Source of the DNA: Flavobacterium sp. 9AF
Lineage (GTDB): Bacteria; Bacteroidota; Bacteroidia; Flavobacteriales; Flavobacteriaceae
Reading direction: 5' to 3'
DNA: 64,000 nucleotides
Assembly (NCBI RefSeq): GCF_902506265.1
Contig: NZ_LR733556.1
Span: forward strand, 2,274,515-2,338,514
In this document: positions 48,963 to 58,667 of the stretch, piece by piece
Layout of the letters: each line of letters opens with the position of its first letter
How positions within the stretch are numbered: position 1 is the stretch's first letter
Program-made: the position numbers and the translations under genes
Notes under the pieces: generated by a model
What the model was told of the DNA's origin: nothing
Seen by the model: the letters and a program-made list of their open reading frames with translations, nothing else
Database searches by the model: none

Positions 48963-49898
48963 ATGAAATTTAAAATTGGAATTTTAGTAGTATTCTTTTC
49001 TTTGAATTGCTTTGCTCATAAAGGTATATTGATGCAAAAAATATATGGTAATGTGAAAATCAGTATAAAAACAGGATTTGAATATTCTGATATTGATAAA
49101 ATCCAAATTATTGGTCAATTATCTCAAAAACTATCTGATCGTTTGCATTACAAAGACACGGTCTTTATTGAATATGTACAAGACTACAGAAACATATATA
49201 AAAATGATTTGTATCTGTTGGAATACAATAACTCGAACTACAAAATAATCGGTGGGATTAAATCGGAATACAATAATGAATCAAATAACTCAGGTCTATC
49301 TATTAGAATTTGTGCAGACAGAATTTCTATTGTAAATACTTTAAAATTTGTGGAATTCACTATAAATAATAAAGATAAAACAAACAATTACGTTTCCAAG
49401 AAAACAATTGGTCTAAATGATAATGAAGATGAAGCATTACTAGATTCATTGCGAACCATAGCAACAAATGATGATTTAATTACTAAAATCATTACATCAA
49501 AGTCGGAATTGATTAATGACATAATCTCTGATAAAATCCCTATCAAAAAGCAAGACCATTTTGGAATCGAAATTTATTGGCAAAATGATAAATTTTTATT
49601 TGAATACAATCATATTAATAGTGATAGACAAGAATATGTATTTGAAGTAACAGACTATTTTTATCATGAATATTTAAATGAAAATGATATTTTGATTTTT
49701 GTGGATAAAAATGCTTTCTATTATTTAGAGGGAACCAACCATGAGGAAAAAGAATTAATAAAAATGGACAACGAAAGTTACGCCCCTTTAAGCATTTTTG
49801 ATTTTGGGAATAAAATATTGCTCCACCCATTTAGAAATAGAAACGAATTAAGTATATTTTTGAAAGACAAAAACAAAGTAATATCTAAATTTGAATAA
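48963..49898 (+). CDS. Exported protein of unknown function
   Basis: A 311-residue protein with a signal peptide (MKFKIGILVVFFSLNCFAH, cut near 19). The mature part is rich in Asn, Ile, Asp and Lys, with beta-like stretches (FLFEYNHINSDRQEYVFEV near 213-231). No domain is recognised. Codon use is more AT-rich than in the housekeeping genes. A 261-base spacer follows. Confidence 0.65.
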   Translation: MKFKIGILVVFFSLNCFAHKGILMQKIYGNVKISIKTGFEYSDIDKIQIIGQLSQKLSDRLHYKDTVFIEYVQDYRNIYKNDLYLLEYNNSNYKIIGGIKSEYNNESNNSGLSIRICADRISIVNTLKFVEFTINNKDKTNNYVSKKTIGLNDNEDEALLDSLRTIATNDDLITKIITSKSELINDIISDKIPIKKQDHFGIEIYWQNDKFLFEYNHINSDRQEYVFEVTDYFYHEYLNENDILIFVDKNAFYYLEGTNHEEKELIKMDNESYAPLSIFDFGNKILLHPFRNRNELSIFLKDKNKVISKFE

Positions 49899-50005
49899 CA
49901 AAAACCAACCGCAAAACAATGATTATAAGTAAAGGCTTATTCTCTTTGTACAATAAAGACTGAGTTTTTTATTTTAAGTAGCGTGTAAACCTGTATTATA
50001 AAAGA

Positions 50006-50105
50006 AATCAAAAAAAGTATATTTGGAGAAAACTAAAAGTGAAACATGCCTTTGTATTTCTTTTCAAAAAAAGGGTAGATTAGTGATATTTTTAGATGTA
50101 TAAAT
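50006..50105 (+). repeat. Promoter-leader repeat, copy C
   Basis: TATATTTG at 50018-50025 is followed by GAAAACTAAAAGTGAAACAT and GCCTTTGTAT, as in copies A, B and D. A TTA 19 bases upstream replaces the -33 TTG. The promoter faces the CocE-like gene. Confidence 0.6.
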
Positions 50106-50159
50106 AAGTGAGAGGCAAGCGTAACAAACGAGACAACAAATGACAAACTATAATAAATT

Positions 50160-51836
50160 ATGAGATTTTTACTAACCGTTTTTATTTTGACAATTAGTTC
50201 AATAATGTTTGGTCAACAGCAATCTCAACATGATAGTATTTATATCATTCGGGATAGTGTACTTATTCCAACAAGAAGTGGAGTTGATATTTCAGCAATA
50301 ATAGTTCAAAAAAAGACAAATACACATCCATTGCCAGCTATTTTGTTTTATACAACCTATTATCAGGATGCAAGCGATGCCTTATTTGGTAAAAAATCAG
50401 CCGATAGAGATTATGTAGGAGTTATAGCATATGCTCGAGGGATTAAAACAAACTTAAAAGAATACAAACCTTTTGAAAACGAAGGAACAGATGTTTATGA
50501 TATAATTGATTGGATTAGTAAACAAAAATGGTGCGATGGAAACGTAGGAATGTATAGTGGTAGTTATACAGGTTTTTCACAATGGGCTGCTGTAAAAAAT
50601 AGTCATCCTGCTTTAAAAACGATTGTTCCTCAAGTGGCTGTTATGCCAGGATATGATTTTCCAATGGAAAACAATGTTCCGTTATCTCATATTTTAAGTT
50701 GGAGCAATGACAATATTTATAAAAATAAATTTTTGCCAAGAGGTTTACCATTTGACTATTTCAATAAGGGGATAGCTTACAACAAACTTGATAGTTTAGC
50801 AGGAATTCAAAATTCAATTTTCCAAAATTGGCTATCTCATCCAGCTTATGATAGTTACTGGCAATCCATGGTACCCACACCTAACGAATACTCAAAAATA
50901 GATATTCCTATCTTAACAACGACAGGCTATTATGATGGTTCTCAAATTGGAGCTATGCAATATTTCAAACTGCACAATCAATACAATAAAAAGGCGAATC
51001 ATTATTTTGTAATTGGTCCTTACGACCATTTTGGTGGACAACGCAGACCTTCAAAAAACATAATGGGCTATGAAATTGATAGTGTTGCCAATATTAGTAT
51101 GGAGAAATTAGCTTATGACTGGCTTGACTTCATTTTAAAAGGAAAACCAAAACCTGAATTACTTAAAGATAAAGTTAATTATCAAGTAATGGGAACTAAT
51201 GAATGGAGACACTCATCATCATTACAGAAAATAAACAATGATACATTAACTTTTTACTTAGATCACACAATGCTTGTAAGTGAAAAACCAAGTAAAAAAA
51301 GTTTTAAAAAACAAATGATAGATTTTAAAGATAGAGAAAACCAAAATAATTATTATACCCCAGAAATTATATTTGACACATTAGATGCAAGTAACGGATT
51401 GATTTTTACTACAAAGCTTTTTCAAAAGGAGTTCATTATTAATGGTTCATTTACAGGCAATCTTTGGACGACTATTAATAAAAAAGATATGGATGTTTCG
51501 TTAGCATTATACGAACTAATGCCAAATGGTAAATATTTTTTTCTTACCCGTTATGTTGGTAGAGCTAGTTATGCCAAAGACAATTCTAAAAGACAACTTT
51601 TAAAACCAAATAAAAAAGAGAACATACCATTTGAAAATACACGGTTTGTAAGTAAAAAAATCAGTAAGGGAAGTCGACTTGTAATTTTGCTCAACATCAA
51701 CAAGCATCCATTTGAAATAATCAATTATGGTTCAGGAAAGGCTGTATCAGAAGAAACAATACAAGATGCAGGAGAACCATTACAAATAAAATGGCACAAT
51801 GATAGTTTTATTAAAATTCCTATATCGCAATACTAG
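50160..51836 (+). CDS. CocE/NonD family exported hydrolase
   Basis: A 558-residue alpha/beta hydrolase of the X-Pro dipeptidyl-peptidase/cocaine esterase superfamily, with a signal peptide (cut near MFGQQ, 19-23). The nucleophile is in VGMYSGSYTGFSQW near 134-147. Candidate partners are the Asp in GYYDGSQIG near 259 and the His in GPYDHFGGQ near 288. The C-terminal 190 residues form the jelly-roll PepX-C domain (FTGNLWTTINKKDMDVSLAL near 434-453). It hydrolyses an ester or amide in the periplasm or outside. The substrate is not predictable. Confidence 0.88.
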   Translation: MRFLLTVFILTISSIMFGQQQSQHDSIYIIRDSVLIPTRSGVDISAIIVQKKTNTHPLPAILFYTTYYQDASDALFGKKSADRDYVGVIAYARGIKTNLKEYKPFENEGTDVYDIIDWISKQKWCDGNVGMYSGSYTGFSQWAAVKNSHPALKTIVPQVAVMPGYDFPMENNVPLSHILSWSNDNIYKNKFLPRGLPFDYFNKGIAYNKLDSLAGIQNSIFQNWLSHPAYDSYWQSMVPTPNEYSKIDIPILTTTGYYDGSQIGAMQYFKLHNQYNKKANHYFVIGPYDHFGGQRRPSKNIMGYEIDSVANISMEKLAYDWLDFILKGKPKPELLKDKVNYQVMGTNEWRHSSSLQKINNDTLTFYLDHTMLVSEKPSKKSFKKQMIDFKDRENQNNYYTPEIIFDTLDASNGLIFTTKLFQKEFIINGSFTGNLWTTINKKDMDVSLALYELMPNGKYFFLTRYVGRASYAKDNSKRQLLKPNKKENIPFENTRFVSKKISKGSRLVILLNINKHPFEIINYGSGKAVSEETIQDAGEPLQIKWHNDSFIKIPISQY

Positions 51837-51904
51837 TCAGGACTACAATTAATCCTCTGTTTCTCAAAGTTTAAAGTTTTTGATTGCATACTTTCACATT
51901 AAGA

Positions 51905-52015
51905 AATATTGTAAAAAGAAATCGAAAAAGATATATTTGAAGGAAACTAAAAGCGAAACAAGCCTTTGCATTAGCTGTCAAAAAATAAAATTAGCATTGC
52001 TGTATAGGTTGTAAA
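51905..52015 (+). repeat. Promoter-leader repeat, copy D
   Basis: TTG (51909-51911), N20 and TATATTTG (51932-51939) form a consensus promoter. The leader continues with AAACTAAAAGCGAAACAAGC and CCTTTGCATT. It precedes the 141-residue protein gene at 52066. Confidence 0.65.
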
Positions 52016-52065
52016 ATGTATTGTTACGAATTTTAAGAAACGAATATAAAACGAATATAAAACGG

Positions 52066-52491
52066 ATGTCAAAAGGAGGAGCAATAGCAATTGGTTTATT
52101 AATTGAAAAATTTCAAGAGTTCCTAGAAAATCTTTTCGAACCCAAAAAGAAGACCAAACTTGAAGAATTATACGAGCTTGATAGTATTATTAAAGCCAAT
52201 TTTACTATATCTGTTCTAGAAATTACTGAAGAAAGATTCGAAGAAGTATCTTCAAAACTCAATCCGATTGACATTCAAACATTAGATAAAATAATCGTAT
52301 TGACTTATAGTTGTGTTAATTCTGTTCAGAAATCTGAACTTATAGAAAGATTGAAAAAGAATGAATCACTAAATAAACGTCTTTTGGATTTAATCCAATT
52401 TGCTGAAAATAAATCTAACATACTATCTTTAGAACGTAATAACATAAAAAACTCTTTACAACATCAGTTAAAAGAAAGGGATGTTTACTAA
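52066..52491 (+). CDS. Hypothetical helical protein
   Basis: A 141-residue protein from the ATG at 52066. A TTG at 52021 would add 15 residues but falls inside the leader repeat. The sequence begins MSKGGAIAIGLLIEKFQEFL, an amphipathic helix, and is mostly Lys/Glu/Leu-rich and helical. There is no signal peptide and no family is recognised. Confidence 0.55.
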   Translation: MSKGGAIAIGLLIEKFQEFLENLFEPKKKTKLEELYELDSIIKANFTISVLEITEERFEEVSSKLNPIDIQTLDKIIVLTYSCVNSVQKSELIERLKKNESLNKRLLDLIQFAENKSNILSLERNNIKNSLQHQLKERDVY

Positions 52492-52581
52492 TTTTTTCAC
52501 CTTCTTTAAAGTAGGATGTATCTTACTTTCTGGAACGAGTTGAAAATAGTAAATTGCAAATGATTAAATTAGAGATTACAA

Positions 52582-52935
52582 ATGACCAGACTGCGATTAA
52601 TAGTAATTACACGAAATCAAAAGAATAAAGATAAGGCTCAAAAACTTTCTGAATTAATCTTATCCACTTTATCCATTGATTCTTTATCCCAGATAGACAA
52701 ATATCCAAAGTTTGACGATTCGTTTAAGATTACAATCGTGTTTACTTGTAATCCGACCAATAACTTGATACATCAAATGATTGAAATTGCAGATAAACTG
52801 TTATCTCCTTGGATTACATTTTATGATAGAACTACTAATTCTGTTAATTTGATATACAATAAAACTGATTTTACTCAGAAAAGAAGGAACGAATTTGATG
52901 TCGTAGAATGGGCTGAATTGAAAATAGATGAATAG
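52582..52935 (+). CDS. Hypothetical small cytosolic protein
   Basis: A 117-residue protein with alternating strands and helices (TRLRLIVITRNQKNKDKAQK near 2-21, then FKITIVFTCNPTNNLIHQMI). The size and fold are compatible with small immunity or toxin-like proteins, but no motif supports that. It lies 90 bases after the preceding gene. Confidence 0.5.
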   Translation: MTRLRLIVITRNQKNKDKAQKLSELILSTLSIDSLSQIDKYPKFDDSFKITIVFTCNPTNNLIHQMIEIADKLLSPWITFYDRTTNSVNLIYNKTDFTQKRRNEFDVVEWAELKIDE

Positions 52936-53034
52936 AAAATGAGCTACAGCAAGTAAAAAAAGATAGCTTGAAATCACTTCATCAATTCGACTTAAGCCTA
53001 GTGTGTAATTCTTGCTTCCTGTTTGCAAAGTTAG

Positions 53035-53205
53035 AATTTTCAGAATCATGACTTTGAAGGAAAAGTTGCTGAAATAACGAGTAGTTTTGTTTCAAATGTG
53101 CAACTTTTGGAAAAAGAATTAAAGAATAGAAAAGTGAAAGACTTAGGATTTGAACACTATAATACAGGATGGTTTTATCGAAAATATAAGTTTGCAAAAA
53201 AATAA
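53035..53205 (+). pseudogene. 3' remnant of a broken gene
   Basis: An open frame of 56 codons without a plausible start reads NFQNHDFEGKVAEITSSF and ends LGFEHYNTGWFYRKYKFAKK before TAA. Its composition is protein-like, and a stop just upstream (53032) shuts off an N-terminal part. It looks like the tail of a gene that lost its beginning. The family is not recognised. The rest of 52936-53382 contains nothing else I can name. Confidence 0.4.
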
Positions 53206-53382
53206 ATACTTTTAATAGCTGTTAGAAATATGTGGTCACATGCTAATTAGAACATTCAGATTTCCAACTATTATTTGTTCTAAAATGAAATAAGCGCTGC
53301 TAAATTCACCAATTCATCAAGCTGCCAAATGTTAGCAACTATTTTGAAAAACATCTCACAAACCAAACGATTAAAATATGTT

Positions 53383-53892
53383 ATGAAACGCTACTCATCT
53401 TTATTATTAATATTACTTTTATTTGTATTAATTTCTTGTAGATCCCAATCCATGCTAATGGTTTATGAATTCACTCAATTAAATGAACCTAAACGCTATA
53501 TACTCAAAAAACAAGCAACTCATGCAGACTTTGATTATTCAAAATTAGAGGATATAGATGGCTATTTGGGTTTGTTTAAAAAACCAAAAAAAATAATTGC
53601 AGCTTTTGAGCCAGTAAAGGGGAAATATAATTATTATCAATTTATGGCAACCTATAAAGGAAGTAGCTACAATGACGGAAAAGGTAGTGTAATAAAAGAT
53701 TTTAATGATATATTAATTATTAAAACCAATGATGAAAATCAAATTGTTGATGCTTATCAATATACTTTGGAATGGGCAGAGCCTCCTTTTCAATATGATG
53801 TTTTTAAAAGTTCTGCAAAAAACATAAAACTTACAGACAATTTAGACATTGAAAAACTCCAATTAAAGCGAACAAATACTGAGAGCAAATAA
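53383..53892 (+). CDS. Small lipoprotein of unknown function
   Basis: A 169-residue protein from the ATG at 53383. A TTG 18 codons upstream would spoil the signal. The signal MKRYSSLLLILLLFVLISC has a lipobox at 16-19. The mature part contains FKKPKKIIAAFEPVKGKYN and a beta-rich C-terminal half. No domain is recognised. Confidence 0.65.
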   Translation: MKRYSSLLLILLLFVLISCRSQSMLMVYEFTQLNEPKRYILKKQATHADFDYSKLEDIDGYLGLFKKPKKIIAAFEPVKGKYNYYQFMATYKGSSYNDGKGSVIKDFNDILIIKTNDENQIVDAYQYTLEWAEPPFQYDVFKSSAKNIKLTDNLDIEKLQLKRTNTESK

Positions 53893-54309
53893 AACTAAAT
53901 AAAGGAAAAAGCTTTTAAAGCATTTCTTATGGGGTTAATTTAGTCTTTGGTTTGCATACTCTTTCAAAAAAAAGGCTTACTTCAGATCTTACTGAGGTGA
54001 GTTGTTTATTATTTATGATTTTTTTCTTTTCGTTGATTTGAAAGAACTTTATTACAAGATTTTCGCATTTGTAAGAACAAGTAGTAATACGCATAGTAGA
54101 TAGAAATTGAAAAGTTACATTTGAATACATTAATTTTTATAGCAACGATAAGTTATAAAATCAAACTACCTGTTATAAAAAGATTTTTGTAAATCATGAT
54201 GTGCGAATTTTATTGTGTTGCATTAAGAATGAAAATCAACTTTCAAATCATAAGGCGGAATCTGAAAAGCCTATTAATAAATAGAGTAAGAATTTAAATA
54301 GTAAACAGT
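53893..54309 (+). promoter_or_regulatory. 417-base spacer with a -7 box (TACATTTG at 54116-54123)
   Basis: No gene is visible. There is a TACATTTG that fits the -7 consensus and is preceded by GAAATTGAAAAGT, as in the promoter-leader family. A GCATACT motif lies at 53954, and a hairpin ACTTCAG/CTGAGGT near 53980. The box would lead into the following 136-residue protein with a leader of about 185 bases. Confidence 0.4.
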
Positions 54310-54720
54310 ATGAAAAATTTAGAAGAAATCACAACTATTGTATGGGAAAAAAGAATTAGTAAAAATGGGAAAGAGTATCATGTAGGTTATCATGAGGATG
54401 CGGAAAGATTAGAAACTACCTCTGATAAAGTACCATTTAGTATTAAAGTGGATTGGCCAGCAACGAATAGTAGTGATTGGATAGTTCAGGATAGTTCATT
54501 TATTGCTACAACAGGGATTTCAAGATATAGTTTAGATAAAGACCGTCCTTGGTATAAATATTATAAAATTGTACTGAATTTTACTGCTCAGGTACATTAT
54601 GATTATTATTTTACTGATGAAACAGGTGATATATATGAATGTAATGTTTATAGTAATGGAGATCATTATGTGCAATATAATTCTGAAAAACCGAATATAA
54701 TTCATGTTAAAGGAAGTTAA
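54310..54720 (+). CDS. Hypothetical protein
   Basis: A 136-residue acidic and aromatic protein. Segments such as IVQDSSFIATTGISRYSLDK near 58-77 and YDYYFTDETGDIYECNVYSN near 97-116 suggest an all-beta fold. There is no signal peptide or membrane segment. No family recognised. Confidence 0.55.
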   Translation: MKNLEEITTIVWEKRISKNGKEYHVGYHEDAERLETTSDKVPFSIKVDWPATNSSDWIVQDSSFIATTGISRYSLDKDRPWYKYYKIVLNFTAQVHYDYYFTDETGDIYECNVYSNGDHYVQYNSEKPNIIHVKGS

Positions 54721-54878
54721 TAGTAAATAATACAATTACTTATTGCTAAAAGTGGGTTTGATTAGCTTTCTTTATGGTTTTAGTTTATAAATAATGCCTA
54801 AGTAAAGTTCCTGCTTTTAGCAACATGTAAGCATTCATTTAGTTGTGAAAAACTTATTTTTAGATACCCTTTTTTACC

Positions 54879-54886
54879 TATATTTG
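54879..54886 (+). promoter_or_regulatory. -7 box (TATATTTG) of the Crp/Fnr-like gene
   Basis: TATATTTG lies 47 bases before the ATG. A TTA 22 bases upstream is the only -33 candidate. Confidence 0.4.
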
Positions 54887-54933
54887 ATAGAACTTGTTTT
54901 TAACAGACAATCATTCTTCGCAAACTTAAGAAA

Positions 54934-55506
54934 ATGGATGCACTTTTAGCAAATGAAATAAACAAAATCATAAATCTTCCCACTGAATTATTAGATGATT
55001 TTTTCAGAAAAATGAAACCTTTGTCTATTGCGAAAGGTGAATATCTATTAAAAGAAGGAGAATTATGCAGGAATGTAGCTTTAGTAACTCAAGGCGCTTT
55101 TTATGCTTATTATCAAAAAGAAGGAAATGAAATTATTGAAGACTTTTGTTTAGAAGGTTGTTTTTTAGCAGATTATCCTGCCTTTATTAATAATAGAACT
55201 GCCAATAAAAATTTTAAAGCGTTAGAAAATTCTCAACTGCTTATTATTTCAAAAAAGGAATTAGACGCATTGTATTTGTTGAATCCAGCTTATGAAAGAG
55301 CCGGACGATTGATAGCGGAATATCTATTTACTTGTTGGGAAGCAAAACTTAGAGATACTATATTTTTATCACCTACAGAACGATACGAGAAACTGATAAA
55401 GAATCGTCCTCACATTTTGCAAAGGGTGCCTCAATATCTTATCGCCTCTTTTTTAAATATTACACCTCAATATTTAAGTCAGATTAGAAAAAAGAAGATT
55501 TATTAA
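54934..55506 (+). CDS. Crp/Fnr family transcriptional regulator
   Basis: A 190-residue regulator with an N-terminal cyclic-nucleotide-binding-like fold (KPLSIAKGEYLLKEGELCRN near 29-48). The C-terminal helix-turn-helix includes PQYLIASFLNITPQYLSQIR near 168-187. The canonical cAMP-binding glutamate-arginine signature is not clear, so the ligand is unknown. It lies 64 bases before an exported amidase gene, which it may control. Confidence 0.88.
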   Translation: MDALLANEINKIINLPTELLDDFFRKMKPLSIAKGEYLLKEGELCRNVALVTQGAFYAYYQKEGNEIIEDFCLEGCFLADYPAFINNRTANKNFKALENSQLLIISKKELDALYLLNPAYERAGRLIAEYLFTCWEAKLRDTIFLSPTERYEKLIKNRPHILQRVPQYLIASFLNITPQYLSQIRKKKIY

Positions 55507-55570
55507 AATAGTTGAATGAATTTCTAAAAAACGTTAGTCAATTTTGCATTCTAATTTAAAGAAAAGCATT

Positions 55571-57094
55571 ATGAAAAAAACGTTTGTATTCATTTTTCTA
55601 ACTTTTTTAATTCATCAAACATTGGGACAAAATAAAATATTATTTGAATCGGCAAGTAATCTAGCAAAAGAAATTAGAGAAGGTAAAATAAGTTCTTATG
55701 AAGTTGTTTTGGCTTATGTGGAACAAATTGAGCAACAAAATGCGAATTACAATGCCATAGTATTATTAGAAAAGGAACAAGCATTAAAAAGAGCTAAAGA
55801 AGCTGATTTGGCAATTGCAAATCATCAAATTTGGGGTAAGTTGCACGGCGTACCCATTACAATAAAAGATAATTTCAAAACCAAAGGAATAAAAACTACC
55901 GCTGGTTATTTGCCTTTAGAAAATAATATTCCCGATGAAGATGCTGAAATTGTTAAGCTTCTTTTAGCAGAAGGAGCAATTATCATTGGGAAAACAAATC
56001 TTTCAACTCTAGCAATGGATATGCAAACGAGTAATTCCATTTTTGGTACGACAAATAATCCATGGGATACTTCAAGAACAAGTGGTGGAAGTAGTGGAGG
56101 TTGTGCCACAGCATTAGCTACAGGAATGACACCCTTAACATTTGGAAATGATCTTGCAGGTTCTATTAGAATTCCAGCTGCTTATTGTGGTGTGTATGGT
56201 TTTAAGCCTACTTTTGGAACTGTATCTTTAGGTGGAATTCAGACTGATCCTAAGGAAAAAACAAATGGATTAAAATCGTTAGCCGTTGCTGGTCCTTTAG
56301 CTAGGAATATTGATGATTTAGAACTTGCATTACAAATTATAACTCAACCTACAACTACAGATCAAAAACTTGTACCACTAAATTCATCTAGAGACGATTT
56401 GAATATTAAAAATCTTAAAATCGCTTGGACAGATGAGTTTGGAGGTGTTCCTGTGGATAATGTAATAAAAGATGCGATAAAAAAATATGTTGAAAAATTA
56501 GAAAAAGAAGGCGCATTTGTGGTGAAAGCTGTGCCTGCTATCAACTTTTATCAAGCTTGGGAAACATGGGGAAGTATTGTTGCTACACAAGGCGGATACA
56601 ATACATCTAATTTTATTAAATGGTTGGGTTTGCCTTTTACAAAAGGCGCTTTGAAAGAGGTTCCTATGCATCAAAATATTGTAAAACCTACTTCTGTTGA
56701 GAAATATATGAAGGCTTTGAATATTCAGGATAGTTTAATAACCCGTATGGAAAATTTCTTAAACGAATATGATGTTTTTATTTGTCCAGTAAGTACAGTA
56801 ATGGCTTTTAAACATCATGCACCAAGTAGGCAATATGGTAGTTTTCGAATTTATAATGAGCCTTTGACTGTCAATAAGAATGAAATTCATTATTATATGG
56901 CAACACAAGCTTATACGATTCCTTTTACGTTGACTGAAAGTCCTGTTCTAACTATGCCTTTGGGATTGTCTAAAGAATGTTTGCCTATAGGTGTTCAATT
57001 AATAGGAAAAAGATATGAAGATTTTAAGCTTATAGAAATAGGTAAAATAGTAGACACTTATTCTGAAAAGTTTGAATTCCCTTTGGAGGAATAG
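55571..57094 (+). CDS. Exported amidase of the amidase-signature family
   Basis: A 507-residue protein from the ATG at 55571; the TTG upstream would break the signal peptide MKKTFVFIFLTFLIHQTLGQ. The Ser-Ser-Lys triad is present: the lysine in TIKDN near 97, the serine in SGGSSGG near 170-176, and the serine nucleophile in DLAGSIRIPA near 195. Most family members have a second glycine where the alanine of DLAGS stands. It hydrolyses an amide outside the cytoplasm. It is not GatA, which is cytosolic. Confidence 0.88.
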   Translation: MKKTFVFIFLTFLIHQTLGQNKILFESASNLAKEIREGKISSYEVVLAYVEQIEQQNANYNAIVLLEKEQALKRAKEADLAIANHQIWGKLHGVPITIKDNFKTKGIKTTAGYLPLENNIPDEDAEIVKLLLAEGAIIIGKTNLSTLAMDMQTSNSIFGTTNNPWDTSRTSGGSSGGCATALATGMTPLTFGNDLAGSIRIPAAYCGVYGFKPTFGTVSLGGIQTDPKEKTNGLKSLAVAGPLARNIDDLELALQIITQPTTTDQKLVPLNSSRDDLNIKNLKIAWTDEFGGVPVDNVIKDAIKKYVEKLEKEGAFVVKAVPAINFYQAWETWGSIVATQGGYNTSNFIKWLGLPFTKGALKEVPMHQNIVKPTSVEKYMKALNIQDSLITRMENFLNEYDVFICPVSTVMAFKHHAPSRQYGSFRIYNEPLTVNKNEIHYYMATQAYTIPFTLTESPVLTMPLGLSKECLPIGVQLIGKRYEDFKLIEIGKIVDTYSEKFEFPLEE

Positions 57095-57180
57095 TATAAA
57101 GGACAAAATTATCATTTAATGCTGTTTTTCGAATGCATTTTAGCATTTATAGAAAAGAAAGAAGATTTTGTTATTGTTGC

Positions 57181-57203
57181 ATTTTGGTTAAACCAAAATT
57201 TTA
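57181..57203 (+). terminator. AT-rich hairpin downstream of the amidase gene
   Basis: ATTTTGGTT and AACCAAAAT form a stem around one A, and TTT follows. It lies 87 bases after the amidase stop and may end its transcript. Confidence 0.4.
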
Positions 57204-57341
57204 AAAAGAACTCTATTCAGAATTAGAAAGGAAGTTATTGGTTGGAAGGATACAAAAACTAGCCTAATTCATTTACATTTGTTTTGATTTTAAAAAAAAT
57301 AGAGTATCAATTGTATCTGTTTTTTCTCTAATATTTTTCTA

Positions 57342-57890
57342 ATGAATAAAAAACAATTATTTCATGTCATCTGGACTAGTTTTGAAAGTTTTCCAGTTTG
57401 GGACAAAAAAGGAAATTGGGAAAATTTAGCGCTTGCCTATCTTGAGTTAAAGAATCAAGGTATTGTATTTGAGCTTTCAAAACCGTTTCAACAAGTTTAT
57501 TTAAATGAAAAAGAACGTGCAGAAGCGGTTGTGTTTAATGAACATGCAATTGTTCACTTGACTCAAGATATTTTAGATTTGTGTCAACCCAATGGAGATC
57601 GATTGGTAGCTAGTTTAGAAATAGAATGGCTTGATGTTGAAGCTTCTAAAGTGGAAATGCTAGTGTGGTGTGAAGCGAATTTGCTGCATCAAAAAATAGG
57701 ACGGTTGAAAAGTAGAACAGCTACTTTGTTGAGTTTTGCTTATCCTGAAGACTATTTTGGTAAAGGTACTTGGGCAAAAGGATTTTGGTATGCAAGAATT
57801 GAAAACCAAGAAAGTCTAGCTATTTCAATATTAAAAGCGCATTTGCCAAAAGACATCACAGCAGCAAGAAAAGGAACAGCAGAAGATTAG
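57342..57890 (+). CDS. Hypothetical cytosolic protein
   Basis: A 182-residue protein with many Trp and aromatic residues (HVIWTSFESFPVWDKKGNW near 8-26 and GKGTWAKGFWYARIEN near 139-154). It has no signal peptide or metal motif. No family is recognised. A TACATTTG at 57274 may be its -7 box, but the -33 position is unclear. Confidence 0.65.
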   Translation: MNKKQLFHVIWTSFESFPVWDKKGNWENLALAYLELKNQGIVFELSKPFQQVYLNEKERAEAVVFNEHAIVHLTQDILDLCQPNGDRLVASLEIEWLDVEASKVEMLVWCEANLLHQKIGRLKSRTATLLSFAYPEDYFGKGTWAKGFWYARIENQESLAISILKAHLPKDITAARKGTAED

Positions 57891-57922
57891 AGAATAATTT
57901 AAAAATTTAGAATACAATTGTA

Positions 57923-58441
57923 ATGGAGGAAAGGATTAATTTTGATAAGAAACGCATAATTTTAGGGATTTTATTAGCTATTGTGCTCCTGAGGTTATCC
58001 GTTTGTTTTATACTAGAACCGGAGCGTTTTATGCGTAATTTTTTGTCCTCTGAAACTAAAAATGTGATGTTTGGAATTATTACAAGTATCTTTTTTTTAG
58101 CGGGTCTGTATTCTATAGTAGTGCTTCTTCCAAGAAAGTGTGCCATAATTATTTGTGAGGAATATATTATAGATCGTTCCAGATATGAAGCAATAGGGAA
58201 AATAAGATGGGATGAAATTTCTAAAATTCAAAGACTTAAGAAAAAAAGTATTCAATTCTTTTTTAAAGATGGAAAACGCATTCAAAGTCCAAATGATAAT
58301 CTATTAAAAAAATTTTTACGCTGGGCTCATAATTGGGAGTATAAAGAGAGTATTATTATTTCTAGTGCTTTTCTAGAATGTGATATCGATACTCTCGAAA
58401 TGAAAATTAAAAAAGCCTATAGGAAAAGTCGTTATAAATAA
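57923..58441 (+). CDS. STM3941-like membrane protein with PH-like domain
   Basis: A 172-residue protein with two N-terminal membrane helices (IILGILLAIVLLRLSVCFIL near 12-31 and VMFGIITSIFFLAGLYSIVV near 48-67). A soluble domain follows that contains IRWDEISKIQRLKKKSIQFF near 94-113. This architecture resembles the STM3941 family. Function is unknown. Confidence 0.6.
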   Translation: MEERINFDKKRIILGILLAIVLLRLSVCFILEPERFMRNFLSSETKNVMFGIITSIFFLAGLYSIVVLLPRKCAIIICEEYIIDRSRYEAIGKIRWDEISKIQRLKKKSIQFFFKDGKRIQSPNDNLLKKFLRWAHNWEYKESIIISSAFLECDIDTLEMKIKKAYRKSRYK

Positions 58442-58578
58442 AAAAGTTTTTTCCTGTTACACGAATTTCTAACTTTGGATTTTGCATACTATGAAAGTGC
58501 TAAGGTCTAGCTTAAAAGTTTCAATTAATTTTGAAAAAGATACAGGTTAAATTAAAAATATTTCATAAGTTTACAATT

Positions 58579-58655
58579 GCCTTAGAAGCGGTATATTGGG
58601 TTACTTCGTCTTATTGAAACAACACCTGGTATAGATATTCTCTAGGGCTTTTTTT
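58579..58655 (+). ncRNA. Candidate Y-like small RNA upstream of rsr
   Basis: GCCTTAGA (58579-58586) pairs with TCTAGGGC (58641-58648), giving an 8-bp terminal stem with one G-U pair. The sequence then runs into TTTTTTT. An inner hairpin (GGGTT, UUC with GAA, AACACC) lies inside. A terminal stem with a U tail, next to a Ro60 gene, is the pattern of Y RNAs. A -7-like TAAGTTTA (58566-58573) sits at the right distance. However, part of the same stretch resembles the promoter-leader repeats, and the stem could be fortuitous. Confidence 0.3.
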
Positions 58656-58667
58656 ATCTCCAAAAGT

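Noticed and set aside
55571..57094. GatA subunit of the aminoacyl-tRNA amidotransferase
   Set aside because: The protein has a signal peptide and no gatB or gatC nearby, so it is an exported amidase.
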